A DNA stretch of 64,000 nucleotides from Euborellia annulipes (GCA_023213315.1 JAKCPI010000831.1:1-64000); one strand, 5' to 3'. Shown: positions 22,838-34,832, counted from the first letter of the stretch. Numbers and translations: made by a program. Notes: generated from the letters alone by a model not told the origin.

Positions 22838-23382
22838 AAGCCTTATACCGGTCTTACAATTGTTAGCTAGTTAACTTCGACTTGAACTCTTAAATGTTTT
22901 CGTAAATGTTTATTTAAAAAAACAAGATATACTTATGCAACACAGTCATATATGAATATTATTGAGGATTTTTAATACCATAGAAGAATTTCGAATTCTA
23001 CATTTTGTAAAAATTTAAAAAAGTGTTCCATATTACCATCATCTCCCCTACTATTATATACCTATTGTTTTTAATTTTTCAAAAATCTATATCGGTCATG
23101 GAATAATAATGTGGTGTTGATTTTATTGTTACATTGAACAAATTTGTAAGCTTGTTTGAAAATATTTTATTAATCCTTTTATCTTCCAAGAAGTTGATTC
23201 GATTTTTTCCGCTCGATCGTTTCTACTATATTTGGCCATCGAAGGTTGATTTGTGACATCTCAAATGACTAGGTGACCGGGTAAGCAGTTTGCCATTGTC
23301 TTGCAAACGGCATATCGACTGGCTCTACTGCGCTTTTTTTGTAGCTTCTGCAATTCCAGTTTGTCCAGCAAAGCTCCCTGGA

Positions 23383-23458
23383 TATATAAAACACCCCCGG
23401 CGTCTGTTCGTCAGAGCTCAGAAGACGTGCATCGAAATCGGGCCTGCAGACAGACATC
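23383..23458 (+). promoter_or_regulatory. Core promoter and 5' UTR of the cuticular gene
   Basis: TATATAAA at 23383-23390 lies 30 nt before the A of TCAGA (23411-23415), an arthropod-type initiator. That predicts a start near 23413 and a 46-nt 5' UTR before the ATG at 23459. The spacing is what a TATA-Inr promoter needs and independently supports the 5-codon first exon. Confidence 0.65.
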
Positions 23459-25400
23459 ATGTTTCGCTCTCAGGCAAGCATCAATTTGTCTTTATTTAAC
23501 ACTTTGATAAAAAATATTTGTTTTTGTTTCTCAAATTAAACAAAATTTTCTTATAGTCAACGTTTCGGCCTCTTCATCAGAACATGTTTGAGTTTGTTAA
23601 TCTGAGAAATTGTTTGAAATTTACAATTAATAAGCCCTATCAGATATGATACTAGTCTAGAAAGTATTAGTCTTTCATGTCCAAAATTCGATGTCGAGAT
23701 TTTGATGGATATACACGTTTTGAGGTCCTCCGAGTTACAAAAAAGTGGTTTTTAAATGGTTTTTTCTGTGTGTCTTTGAACAAAATATCTCAAGAACGAA
23801 AAGACCTAGGAGGTTGAAATTTTATATTTAAGTTAGGCACCCCCATGGGACGTGACACGAAACTTTTGAACAAAATCGGCCAAAGAGTACTAGTACCTTA
23901 CTGATGCACTTTTTTAGTTTTTTTCGATTTTCTCTAAATTTGCTTGCTCCAACGATTTTTTTTTTAATTCAAAAATCAATTATTTTTTAGATTCTCTTTA
24001 AAATGTATATTCTCATTTTGTCATTGAAATCTTCTGAAGACCACTTTACTCTTGTTCTCCATAGAAAAGGTAGGAGAAATGGTTGCCATGGTATCAAAAT
24101 ATAAATATTTTTCACATATAAATTTTACATCTTGAAAATCGAATGTACCGTACTGTCGGAAACTAAGCACAGTACACAACTTTCGGGGATTGCCGAAGGT
24201 AAGAGAAAGTTAGTGTGCTGAGCGCTCAGTCACACCAGATGTTTGGACTTCAAGGTTTTCTCAATAATTCGCTCAAACCACTTGGATGCCAAATTTCATA
24301 AATCAATGATTTTTTAGATTCTCTTTAAAATGTATATTTCTCATTATTGATTGATATCTTATAAAGACCACTTATATGGCTTGTAGTTGCCGATAAGAAA
24401 GTGAAAATGTGTGTGTATGGTAAGATATGAAATATGTGTCATGTTTTAAATTTTACATATTCAAATTCAAATGTGCCCCCGGGCTAGGCGTAGTTGGTAG
24501 CGCGCCTGCATTGTATACCAAGGGTCGGGGGTTCCGATCCCAGGCAGCCCGATGATTTTATTTAAGCCATTTGGATACCAAATGACTTAAATAAAAATGC
24601 CTGGACCCCAAATAAATATATATTATAAATACTAGTATCGTTTAAAGTCTTATATGGCCTAAGTTGCCGAAAAGACTGTGTGTATGTGAGTGTGAATGGG
24701 AAAAGTGTGAGTGTTTAAAAAAAAAAAAATTCAAATGTACCATACTATCGGACACTAAATATATGTAGACACAAAAAATCTGGTGTGACAAGCACAGAAC
24801 ACAACTTTCTCATACCAAAGATAAGAGAAAGTTGTGTTCTGTGCGAGCAGTCCCACCAGATTTTGTGTGATTTGATTTTTAGATTGTCTACTTTGTGTTG
24901 GTTTGCGTGGTTGGGGTTCTCGCTGATCCCGTTCCCCAACATTTATGGCAATACGGAGTGACATCGCCTTTGACAACGACACCTGTCATCGTGCGAAGCG
25001 CTGAATCCCTGCGTGCTGGATGGGGTCTTGGCGTCATTCCCCACATCGTTCAGGTATCGAAACATTAACAGCATTTGAAAGAGTCTTTGATTAATTCTTA
25101 AAGATTTTATTTTCCTAGGTGGCTATTCCTTCACAAGATACGTCACGAGGGATGCCTCAGCCGGTAGAAGACACCCCAGAGGTTAAAAAAGCGAAGGCGT
25201 TGTTCGCCCAGGAATACGAGAAAGCGGCAATTGCTTCAGCTCTATCCCCTGAACTGCTCCGTCGACGTCGACGAGAGGTGATGACGCCAGCATCGACCAC
25301 CCCCCTGAGCACAGTACAGTTCTTGCAACCTTCGCCCTGGGCACACTCGCCCTTCCATTGGATGCACAGCATGGGCTTTGTGCCCATGGTTGCCTATTAA
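23459..25400 (+). CDS. Secreted, probable cuticular protein, 155 aa, three exons
   Basis: Exons are 23459-23473 (5 codons), 24883-25053 (57 codons) and 25119-25400 (93 codons plus stop), all phase 0. Joined, the N-terminus is a good signal peptide (MFRSQIVYFVLVCVVGVLA, likely cut before DPVPQ). An intron a few codons into the signal peptide is typical of arthropod cuticular-protein genes. The mature part is rich in Pro, Val and Ala and contains DTPEVKKAKALFAQEYEKA, which resembles the DTPEV..AK..F motif of arthropod cuticle proteins. No RR chitin-binding consensus is obvious. A basic RRRRR stretch follows the motif and could be a processing site. Intron 1 starts CAG|GCAAGC, a GC donor; intron 2 is a normal 65-nt GT-AG intron. 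AATAAA is at 25472-25477. Role inferred: structural component of cuticle secreted by epidermis. Confidence 0.75.
23655..24250 (+). repeat. FamA copy in the cuticular-gene intron
   Basis: Nearly complete; the X-box has one change (GTTGCCATGGTATC). Confidence 0.75.
24430..24865 (+). repeat. FamA tail split by SINE-S
   Basis: Tail hairpin 24778-24860 ends about 15 nt before a splice acceptor. Confidence 0.75.
24475..24726 (+). mobile_element. SINE-S copy in the cuticular-gene intron
   Basis: Target duplication AAATTCAAATGT (24463-24474, 24727-24738); it interrupts a FamA copy. Confidence 0.85.
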
Positions 25401-25568
25401 AGGGACTTCACTTGGACAGACCAGCGCCTGCGCCTTACTCCTCGATCATTCATTCTCATAATCACTTCATAAATAAACTATTGCAATTAATTAACCAAGT
25501 TTTTTTTTATTTCTTAATATTTCCTTCATCCTTTTGTTGAAATTAGCTTTATTTAAAATTCAACAATT

Positions 25569-26266
25569 TTTTTACTTTCTCTTACCTATGTATATATGTA
25601 ATATATATATAGAGAGAAAGTATTGGATTCATGTCAAAAATTCGATGTCGAGATTTTGATGGATCTTCACGTTTTGAGGTCCCCTGAATCCAAAAAAGTG
25701 GTTTTCGCGACATGGTCTGTCTGTGGGTGGGTGGGTGGGTGGGTGTGGGTGTGTGGGTGTGGGTGTGTGTGTGTTCAATTTTAAGCATGAAGGAATTGAG
25801 CTATGAGGCTGAAATTTTATATTTAAGTTAAACACCCCCGGGACCGGACAAATAAGCTTTTAATCAAAATCGGCCAAAGAGTACTAGTACTTTGCTGATG
25901 TACTTTTTCAGTTTTTTTCGATTTTCTCAAAATTTGCTCCAACGATTTTTTTTTAAATTCAAAAATCAATTATTTTTTAGATTCTCTTTAAAATGTATAT
26001 TCTCATTTTGTGATTGAAATCTTCTGAAGACCACTTTACTCTTGTATTTCATAGGGAAGGATAGGAGAAATGGTTGCCATGGTAACAAAATATAAATATT
26101 TTCCCATACTTATAAATTTTACATCTGAATTCAAATGTTTCCTACTGTCGGGAACTAAATATATGTCGACACAAAAAATCTGGTGTGACAAGCACAGTAC
26201 ACAACTTTCGATTACCGAAGGTAAGAGAAAGTTGTGTGCTGTGCGCCACTCACACCAGATTTTTTA
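25569..26266 (+). repeat. FamA copy, complete
   Basis: Both hairpin ends; G/T-rich (GTGG)n tract; X-box at 26073-26086. It begins about 90 nt after the polyadenylation signal of the cuticular gene. Confidence 0.85.
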
Positions 26267-26299
26267 ATAAAATAGAAAATTTTGAATGAAAAATGACAA

Positions 26300-26545
26300 T
26301 TTTAATTTAAAATTAAAATTTATTTATTCTCGCCTCCGGCTTTTCAGAAGGCCCAAACGTCACAATAATTTTGGCTGCATATGACTAGGAATTTTTTTTT
26401 TGACTCCGCTTGAATATAAATTTATATTTTTTAGCATAAAAATTTTTCTTTTTGTATTATTTTACAAAATGGGGAGGGGAGGGGAGGCGTCATATGATTA
26501 AATATTTTTAAGGGAGGCGTTGTAACATAAATTTGGAAACCACTG
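26300..26545. mobile_element. FamF fragment
   Basis: Matches the left half of 43824-44279 in reverse, ending TTTGGAAACCACTG, and keeps the CAAACGTCAC remnant of the hammerhead arm near 26365. The other end is lost. Confidence 0.55.
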
Positions 26546-27052
26546 GATTAATACTTTCCATTAAAAAATCTTTTAAAATATCTTTTGTTTTTTTTGAATA
26601 AATTTAAAAACACATGTAAGTGATTAAAATTACGTTAAAATTAGTTATTTATAATACCTATTAATTAATTTCAAAGTTATTTTTTTTATTCCGGAGGTAA
26701 TTTTTTTTGTTAGGGCCTTATATTGTCTCAATCCGCCAATGATTGAGATAGCTATCGGAGTCCCATGTGCATTGTTCCAATACTCCCAATTTAAATATAA
26801 TTCTTGCTATCCGATTATTTCGATTAATTTTGGAGCTTCTTGTGCTACTTAATTTATTTACCTATGAACATTTATATAGCCTACCTCTATATTTTTATCT
26901 ATACCATCTTCTATACTTATTTATAATGAGAGAATGTGAGTTTGTTTGTATGTAGGGGCTAAGCTCAGAATTTACTATTATATTTCAAAATCTTGGGGAG
27001 GGGGGGGGAATTCCTCCCCCAAATGATGTCCCTGTTTTTAAGGAATTATGAA

Positions 27053-27180
27053 TTCAGTAGTCTCTCTAATCCGGACTTCAATACTCCGGCATACCGACTA
27101 ATCCGGAGTGTTAAGGGATATTACCAAAAAAGGGGTAATTTAACAAAACAAAGTGTCGTTATAGATTTTTTAAAGAGATA
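27053..27180 (+). mobile_element. Possible Tigger/pogo-like fragment
   Basis: CAGTAGTCTCTCTAATCCGG resembles TcMar-Tigger termini and is followed by another TAATCCGGAGTG. No second end. Confidence 0.3.
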
Positions 27181-27289
27181 AATATGTGAATTAGCAAGCC
27201 TATTGTATTTGTAAAAATGATTTAAAAAAATTATTTATCAATTGTCTTTATTTTAAAAAATATTTAACAAATGACATTTTTTTTTTAAT

Positions 27290-27510
27290 TTCTGGAAAAA
27301 GGAATATGTAGAAATTCCCGGGCGGGAATATAAAATTTCAAGCTTATTTCCTTCATCCTTTTATTTTCAATAGGACAGACTTTTACCACTTTTTTCGACT
27401 CAACGGCCCTCAAAACGTGTATTTCCATCAGAATCTCGACATCGAATTTTTTACTTTGAATGCAATACTTTCTTTTTAAATTGTAAAGGTAGGAGAAAAT
27501 AAAAAAAATT
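27290..27510 (-). repeat. Old FamA head half, reversed
   Basis: Diverged ATAAAATTTCAAGC to GGTAGGAGAAAATAAAA. Confidence 0.5.
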
Positions 27511-27519
27511 ATTGACGAA

Positions 27520-28670
27520 GACAAATAAAATCAAATTTTGCTTACCCCTGGATGTAGATTGCCAGCAATACATTTCTGAATTGCCAGCAGTATTTTTTAA
27601 TTAATCAAATTACCGCTAGATGGTGTCAATATTAAAAGAATGAATTTGAAAGTGAAACTTGAATGGATTTTTTGTAATCTTTCTTAGGGGGTGTTTGGGG
27701 TGTTTTCTGGACCCTATTTCTCGTAGACTCTTGTAGAAAATAAATTTATTTATTCACCTAATTGTAGAATAAAATAAATAGAAGGATCGGGGGCGGGGGG
27801 GGGGTTGTGATTTTTAAAGAGAATTTGCTTACAGGGGTGTTAAGGATTTTGTTAAATTATTGATTACACCTTTTGACAAATTCGTTGATAAATACTCAAA
27901 TTATACTAGGGTAAAGAAACAATTTTTTTATTCCTTCTCCTTGAAACTTGAATAATTTTCTTTGACCATACTAAATTTTATTTTTTTAATTTATTACCCC
28001 AATTCATTAAATTTTCTCATCTCATTCCTATAAAAAGTCTGATTGTATTCGACAACAAAGACGTCAACAAAAAACGTTTTTATAATTAACAAAGGATATA
28101 TTGCGAAACCTTGTTTACATAATGTAAGATCCTAATCGTTAATTGTAATATTCGCTTATTTATTTATCTAGCTCATGAATCAACAACAGCTTTGGAAATA
28201 ATCTTCAAAAAAAAAATAGCGAGATTTATTCTCGATTATTAATTATAAGATGCAAATTCATTCATTGACAATGAAGCGACATTTTGAATTATCTGACGAG
28301 TAATTATTTATTTATTTATTCGCATGCTATTGTTTTCTAAGGGAGTTGTAAGATACGTGAAAAAATTTATTTATTTTTTTCGTGATTTGCCTATTTCAAT
28401 TTTATGAAAGAATTTAAATGTGAATATTTATTTGAAATCCGTTTGGGGATTCCCCCCCCCCTCATCCTCTCCCCCCTCCCAAAAATGCTCTTTATCTTTA
28501 GATTAATTTTATATTCCTTGACCGAATAGCTTAGATCAGATCAGGGTATTTCCCTTTACTTTTTATTCTCATTGGAGGAGTTTATAAGATCGGGGGATTT
28601 TTTTTAACAAAAAAGGACATGCGTGGAGGGGGGGGGGGGGGGGATGTTGATCATGAACCATAGGCGCACA
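27520..28670. other. AT-rich intergenic DNA
   Basis: No gene, RNA or complete element seen. Poly-G/C runs at 27790, 28455 and 28628. A hAT-like GTGCCGGATTATCC remnant follows at about 28676. Confidence 0.4.
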
Positions 28671-29227
28671 ATTTAGTGCCGGATTATCCATTAGGCGGAG
28701 TAGGCGATCGCCTATGGCCTCCGCACTTTTTAGGGGCCCCGCAACATTAGAATTTTAAAAAAATATTTTTTGGCATAGCGAAATTTAAAAAAAAAAAAGG
28801 TAAAATGATATCCAAGGATAGATGGAAAACTTAAGCGCATGGCGGTAAAAATTTCGTTTTCGCGGGAGGGGAAAAAATGAGCGAAAACAAAGTTTTGGAA
28901 AAAAAAAAAACATTTTCGGAGGGCGGAAAAAATTTCTATATACGCTCCCAGAAGGTTAGTGTTGTTTACAAATTTCAATAATAATAGTCTTAAAAGCCAC
29001 GGGGCGCGGATTCGGATCCCAGGCAGGCGATGAATTTATTTAAATAAATAAATAAATTTATTAACAAATCGCTTACAGGCACGATTCATCGGTGGCTAGG
29101 TCCAAACAAATACAAAACAATAAAAAATAACATTTGCCTACATATTACAAGTTTGTCCCCCCCCCCCTTCCTCAGGAGAGTTTTAATTAATATATGAATT
29201 GTTGCTCGTTTCAGAAGATGATTTTAC

Positions 29228-29578
29228 TCGAGAAATAATACAGCGAAAATTTTCAGGAATCGCCTTATACCATATAATTTGCAAATATTTCGGCCGACCA
29301 AACGCCTGGCCATCTTCAGTGCAGGATATAGTTCTTTGGCGATCCTTAGTCTGATGTCTTCAATCTTTTGCATAAAGAGAGGAGGGGAAGACGAGTGAAC
29401 GTGAACTAACCCTTGAATGCTCACTCGTCTTCCCCTCCTCTCTTCATGCAAAAGATTGAAGACATCAGACGAAGAATCGCCAAAAGAACTATTACCTGCA
29501 CTGAAGATGGCCGGCCGAAATATTTGCGAATTATATGGTATAAGGCGATTCCTGAAAATTTATTTCTCCCGTCAAATC
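29228..29578. repeat. Long inverted repeat with hammerhead-like cores
   Basis: Arms of about 150-170 bp are reverse complements; only about 18 bp separate them. Each carries a motif with the GAAAU-AUU variant: 29284-29319 minus (CTGAAGA, GGCC/GGCC with a long loop) and 29501-29524 plus, where the stem II loop has been deleted. The short reading frames here come from the palindrome. Confidence 0.6.
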
Positions 29579-29579
29579 A

Positions 29580-31410
29580 TTGAATTTTAATTAATCTTAT
29601 AAAAGCCGTGAACTTTTAGGATCTTTTTCGTTAATGACTCCAAAACTCTGTTTTTGATGAGTTCACTGAAATAATCAAAATGTGCCATTTTTAAATAAAA
29701 TAATTGGTATTTTCTGTAAGTATATTTTTGCTGGGGGAGTCAAGCCCGCGACCTCCGAAACATAGATTTACTTTCTTTGTCCCAGACACACATTGGACCA
29801 CCTCTCTTATGTTCAGATAAAGAATTCAAAACATTAAATAGCAATAGGCCTGTTTAATTCAAATTAAATACATTTGCGTCGGATTTGTATTTTAATCAAA
29901 ATTTTAATTTATACATACAGTATATTAATAAAAAATAATCAAAATAATAAAAAGTAAAATTATCCTGCATTCAGACGGCCATTGACCTTCAAGGCACACA
30001 AACAAGGGTTGTGACAAAAATTTCTCTCTTAAATATTTAATCAAATCATTATCTAACGGTTTTCAAGCAATATTATTTAAAAAAAAAAAAAAAATGAAAA
30101 ATTAAATAAATATTATAAATAGGTGAATAATTTATTTTCCTTATTTTGAAAAAATCACCTAATTTTAATCAGAACTAAAGTAAATTTATTATTCTAATAT
30201 GTAAATAAAGAAAAATAAGAGTATTATTAAGGAAATTTGCAGGGTTAATTTAACGATCGTCATGTAGGCTATATAAAATATTAGAATTTGAAAATTACTA
30301 AATTATCATAGTCCTTCGGAATAATGTTTAATATATTACCTGCTCTGCCAAATCCTTTTACTTTGAGAGATATGCCTATAGATAAGGCATTTGTGTTTGT
30401 GTTTTTAAACAGATAATTAATCGGGTGTAGCGGAATCACTTTTTTTTTTTTGTTAAAGTATAAAATTTCGTTAATAGGAGAAAATAATAATCATATGTAT
30501 ATTTTTTTTAAATAAAATTTTGTTGTTAGCTAAAATTCGATTAGATTGTAAGATAAGATTTTGATTATTCATTCAAATTGTAATTATTGTTATTATAAAA
30601 GAATATGATTAAATGTTTTGTTTTTGAATGTACTGGGCGCCTATAGAGAAAAAGTAAGAGGGAGGGTCAGCAATTCAGGGGTTGAGAAAATCAATGATTA
30701 ATTCGACCGATTCAGCCTCTCGGAAAGGAAAATATTTATGCAAATTAAATTAATTGACGAATTATCTTACTACATCATGGATGTTTTGGAATTTTTTTGT
30801 TAACGTAAAGTTCATTGCCAACCTATTTCCATTCTTCCTCATTTTATTTACTTTGCTCTTTAATTGATAGACGCATTGAATATCCTAATTTGTTGTGGAA
30901 AAGTTTATTTTTTAATAAAAAGAGAGAAAATATTGATTAACGCCTTGGAATATTTTATTTTTTTAATTGCCTTCTTCATAATTATTTGAATGTTTATGTT
31001 TATATAAAAACATATCAGGAATTTTGTTGAAAATTTAATTAGCCTGGTTATAATTCATCGATATTAAATATTAATTTAAAGGAAATCATAACTTGTCAAA
31101 AATTAAAGTTGTTATCGAGAAAAAAAAATATATATACAGTATATAAATTACAAGGTTTTCTTCACAAGAAATCTAATTAATGAATCTAGTGCATTTTTTC
31201 ATACTGAATGCACATATGTAGTCAAAACTACAAGGCTTTTGATAATGCTTCAACAATAAAAAATCTTTATTGTTAGTCCGCATATAGGGCATTTGAGTTT
31301 GTTTATTAGAAATTTGTTTATATTAAAATTTTTTTTTTTTTGTTTTTACTAATTGTCAAGTAACTATAATGTATTGGTTTATTTCAATATATTTGTGAAG
31401 CATATTTATG
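29580..31410. other. AT-rich intergenic DNA
   Basis: Nothing coding seen. A tRNA-like decayed B-box (complement of GCGACCTCCG, about 29750) may be an old SINE. Confidence 0.4.
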
Positions 31411-31649
31411 TAATTCCGAAGGGTAAGAGAAAGTTGTGTGCTATGCGACCAGTCACACCAGATTTTCTTTTTTTTTGAGGTGGACTCAGTACTTTATCGT
31501 TGCGATAAAAATAAAAAAAAAACTTAATTATAATTGCAAAAATAAAAATGATTTTAACTAGTTGTTTCTTGATGGGTGGATATTATGATATGAGGATGTG
31601 GCATAGGGCAGCCAGGGCGAAAAATAAAATAAAAATTTTATTAATTTTT

Positions 31650-31685
31650 GTCGATGTTTCGAGTGCCAATCGCACTCTTCATCAG
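31650..31685 (-). ncRNA. Hammerhead ribozyme motif, AUC cleavage site
   Basis: The minus strand reads CTGATGA, GAGTGC/GCACTC stem II, GAAAC then ATC instead of GTC. AUC fits the NUH cleavage rule. Confidence 0.6.
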
Positions 31686-31796
31686 GACCTGACAACTTGA
31701 AATCATTTTTGTATGTATCTTACTGATTTTTAATTTGTTAACTCTTGTGTAAATTATCTATCTATTACAATAAAATTGTTTAACTGATCGTAGGTC

Positions 31797-31829
31797 CTGA
31801 TGAAGAGTGGGATCGGCACTCGAAACGTC
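31797..31829 (+). ncRNA. Hammerhead ribozyme motif, canonical core
   Basis: CTGATGA, stem II GAGTG with CACTC, GAAAC, GTC; GTC before the core pairs with GAC after it. Confidence 0.7.
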
Positions 31830-32115
31830 GACAAAAATAATAAAATTTTTATTTTATTTTTCGCCTTGGCTGCCCTATGCCACATCCTCATATAAAAATG
31901 ATTTTTTTTTCATCCAGAGAAAAAATCCATCAATCTTGGGAATATTCTGTCATAAAATTCAAATTTAAATTTAAATTTTCCTCATTGAGATAATAAAAAG
32001 TCCTTTGAACCTACTGAGTTCAGTTAATTATAGCAATTGAATGAAATTCCTTTTTTTTCCTCTTTTTCTTTCATTTGGGGCTTTCCCCCTCGGATTTTAT
32101 TTATACAGTATAAGC

Positions 32116-32396
32116 CAGTGGTTTCCAAACTTTATGTTACCACGCCTCCCTTAAAAATAATTAATCTTATGACGCCTCCCCCCTCCCCCATTTTATAAAA
32201 TAATAAAAAAACAAAAATTTTTAATGCTAAAAAATATAAATATATATAAAAATATTTTTTTTTATTAATTCTTATTTATATTAAAACTAGCAATCATTTG
32301 GAAAATTGGTCCTGGGGGCCAATATTCGCGCCTCTCCTTAGACTAGTCCGCGTCTCCCTAGGGCCTCCCCCGCGCCTCACAGTTTAGAAAATGCTG
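32116..32396. mobile_element. hAT-like FamF copy
   Basis: CAGTGGTTTCCAAACT at the left and AGTTTAGAAAATGCTG at the right; flanks GTATAAGC and GCATAAGG agree in 6 of 8 positions. Confidence 0.6.
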
Positions 32397-32419
32397 GCAT
32401 AAGGGTATTTTATGGCTGG

Positions 32420-32620
32420 TGGAATTCGTATAATATCAGGAATGAAAGTTAGAAAAAACGAAGCCAGAATTTTTTCTTTAAAAATATATTTTAATAGCTG
32501 AAGTTTGGGCCTTGGTCAAAGTCATCCTAGGATGACCACTAACAGCTCTGAGGATGGCTTTGAACAAAGCCAAAACGTCAGCCGTTAAAATATATTTTTC
32601 TAACTTTCATTCCTGAAGAA
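32420..32620. repeat. Decayed hammerhead foldback, copy 2
   Basis: The plus core at 32548-32579 keeps CTGAGGA and GGCTTT/AAAGCC but has CAAAAC instead of GAAAC. Stem I AACAGCT pairs with AGCCGTT. The right arm is shorter than in the 11.5-kb copy. Confidence 0.45.
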
Positions 32621-32667
32621 AAATATTTTTCTCAAATCTTATTTTCACGCCCTAGGGGGGGGGGGGG

Positions 32668-32890
32668 TGCCTAACTTAAATAAAATTTCAACCTCCTAGC
32701 TCAATACCTTCATGCTTTAAATTGAACCCAAACAGACACACATCGCGAAAACCATTTTTTTGGATTCAGGGTACCTCAGAACGTGTATATCCATCAAAAT
32801 CTCGACATTGAATTTTTGATATGAATCCAATACTTTCTCTCTATATATCTGTATATTAACTTATACATATAGGTAAGAGAAAGTAAAAAT
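32668..32890 (-). repeat. FamA head half, reversed (duplicate of 11755-11985)
   Basis: Same truncation point as the 11.8-kb copy. Confidence 0.7.
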
Positions 32891-33997
32891 TCAAATCCTA
32901 ATTGAGATTAGTTCTATATACAAAAAGATGCGGTAACTCACCCCAGGAAAATTCTAAGTGGACTAATCATATCTTACTTTTCTACCTAATGAAAAAAATC
33001 CCTACAAAATTCTGCAAGGGATTCGATGGGTTCCTAAGTTACCCAGTGTTATTATTATCTGTTTATGAGATTTTCGAAATCTTCAAAAATTAATTCCGCC
33101 CCAGTAATAAGAAATTTTAGAATGACATTAAAATGTTTCTACCCCACTATGTTATTTGCTAAATATTGAATATAAATTTTAACTCAAACGGAATGCACTT
33201 ATTTTTTAGTAAAAGTATCAAAAAACATTAATATCTTTGTGCATTATAGGGGATGGGGCATTAACCCCCCCCTGGTTAATGCCTTCATACCTCCCCCCTC
33301 CTCCTTTAAGGAAATGCGAGCCTTCACCGCGAAATTACTCTCAAAATAATTTGAATACATTTATAAATAATTATTTTAATTTTTATTTTGATTTTAATTT
33401 TCAACCCTTAATCCACCCCTGTGTAAAAGTATATTAAGTATGAGTATGAATGAGAAAGTGTTTTAAAAAAAAAAGTAAAAAAAAAATAAATAAATAAAAA
33501 ATAAAAAACTAATTTTTTTTCAATGACACCTATACTCCCCCTCCCCCTTTCAACAGCTTATATTCTCCCTCTACCCTTAGTGAAATACAAAATATTTAAT
33601 TTCATATTCAAAAGAATCGTTTTTCGCAGTCAAATTATTTGTTTCTATCATTTTTTTTTTCAACGATAAAATGCATAATAATTACCTTTAATAAAGCACT
33701 CTAGAGGGTGTGTTTGCTGACGGTGAGGTCAGGGTGGGTTGCACTGTATTAATATATTCACTTTAAATCACTTTAAACACAATTAAAAAAGAGATCATGA
33801 GCTCGGCGCCTGCCAGCAGGCCACGCCTCGCTCGACTGAACGAGACTCGACTCTCTCTCTCTTTGTATAGGAATAAAAATAAATAGATGGACATAGCAAT
33901 TCCCTTTTTATTAAAAGTAAAAAAATTCCTTTTGCTCTAATCTAACTATATTTAGAGCTGGAAAAAAATGTCAACAAGTGATTTGGAATATTCCAAG

Positions 33998-34690
33998 GCC
34001 TTTTTACTTTCTCTTACCTATGTATATATGTAATATATATATAGAGAGAAAGTATTGGATTCATGTCAAAAATTCGATGTCGAGATTTTGATGGATCTTC
34101 ACGTTTGAGGTCTCCTGAATCCAAAAAAGTGGTTTTCGCGACATGGTCTGTCTGTCTGTGTGTCTGTGTGTCTGTGTGTCTGTCTGTCTGTGTGTCTGTG
34201 AACAAGATATCTCAAGAACGAAAAGACCTAGGAAGTTGAAATTTTATATTTAAGCTAGGCACCCCCATGGGACGTGACACGAAGCTTTTGAACAAAATCG
34301 ACCAAAAAGTACTAGCACTTTACTGATTCACTTTTTCAGTTTTTTTCGATTTTCTCAAAATTTGCTCCAACGATTTTTTTTAAATTCAAAAATCAATTAT
34401 TTTTTAGATTCTCTATAAAATGTATATTCTCATTTTGTGATTGAAATCTTCTGAAGACCACTTTACTCTTGTACTCCATAGAAAAGATAGGAGAAATGGT
34501 TGCCATGGTATCAAAATATAAATATTTTCCCATACTTATAAATTTTACATCTTGAATTCAATTGTACCCTACTGTCGGAAACTAAATACATGTCGACACA
34601 AAAAATCTGGTGTGACAAGCACAGTACACAACTTTCGATTACCGAAGGTAAGAGAAAGTTGTGTGCTGTGCGCCAGTCACACCAGATTTT
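33998..34690 (+). repeat. FamA copy, complete, with an empty-site relative
   Basis: Inserted in the duplicated block: the other block has AAGGCCTGTCTTAAATAATC (about 13270) where this copy sits, which fixes both ends. Confidence 0.85.
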
Positions 34691-34832
34691 TAAATAATCA
34701 ACCCTTCACCCCCTAATCAGAATAATAATCAACCCTATTTTTTGAATGTTTTCTATTTATTTGGCTTCAATTTAGCTAAAATATTAAAAAACATTTTTTT
34801 CAATTTTGCAACCCCTAATCCAGTCTTTTTTT

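Larger units (their letters stand above)
23474..24882 (+). other. Intron 1 of the cuticular gene, loaded with transposons
   Basis: A GC-AG intron of 1409 nt. It contains, in order, a short decayed hammerhead-like remnant on the minus strand (23559-23580), a FamA copy (23655-24250), a FamA fragment (24290-24380), and a second FamA tail split by SINE-S (24430-24865). The last FamA tail ends only about 15 nt before the splice acceptor at 24881-24882. Confidence 0.6.
31600..31880. repeat. Foldback unit with a pair of hammerhead motifs
   Basis: The ends GAGGATGTGGCATAGGGCAG and its complement (near 31880), followed by AAAATAAAATAAAAATTTTA-type arms, are inverted repeats about 85 bp long around a 110-bp centre. 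Each arm holds one hammerhead motif. No reverse transcriptase is present, so this is a non-autonomous, terminal-repeat-only relative of a Penelope-like element. Confidence 0.65.
32370..34830 (+). repeat. Segmental duplicate, copy 2
   Basis: As copy 1 but with most of the SINE-S deleted and a new FamA inserted at 33998. About 21 kb from copy 1, same orientation. Confidence 0.7.

Noticed and set aside
22820..22840. TAACC repeats as an interstitial telomere tract
   Set aside because: They form the exact 3' end of a SINE bounded by a target duplication.
23556..23580. CTGATGA...GAAACGTT in the cuticular-gene intron as a working hammerhead
   Set aside because: Only about nine bases separate the boxes, too few for a proper stem II; kept only as a relic.
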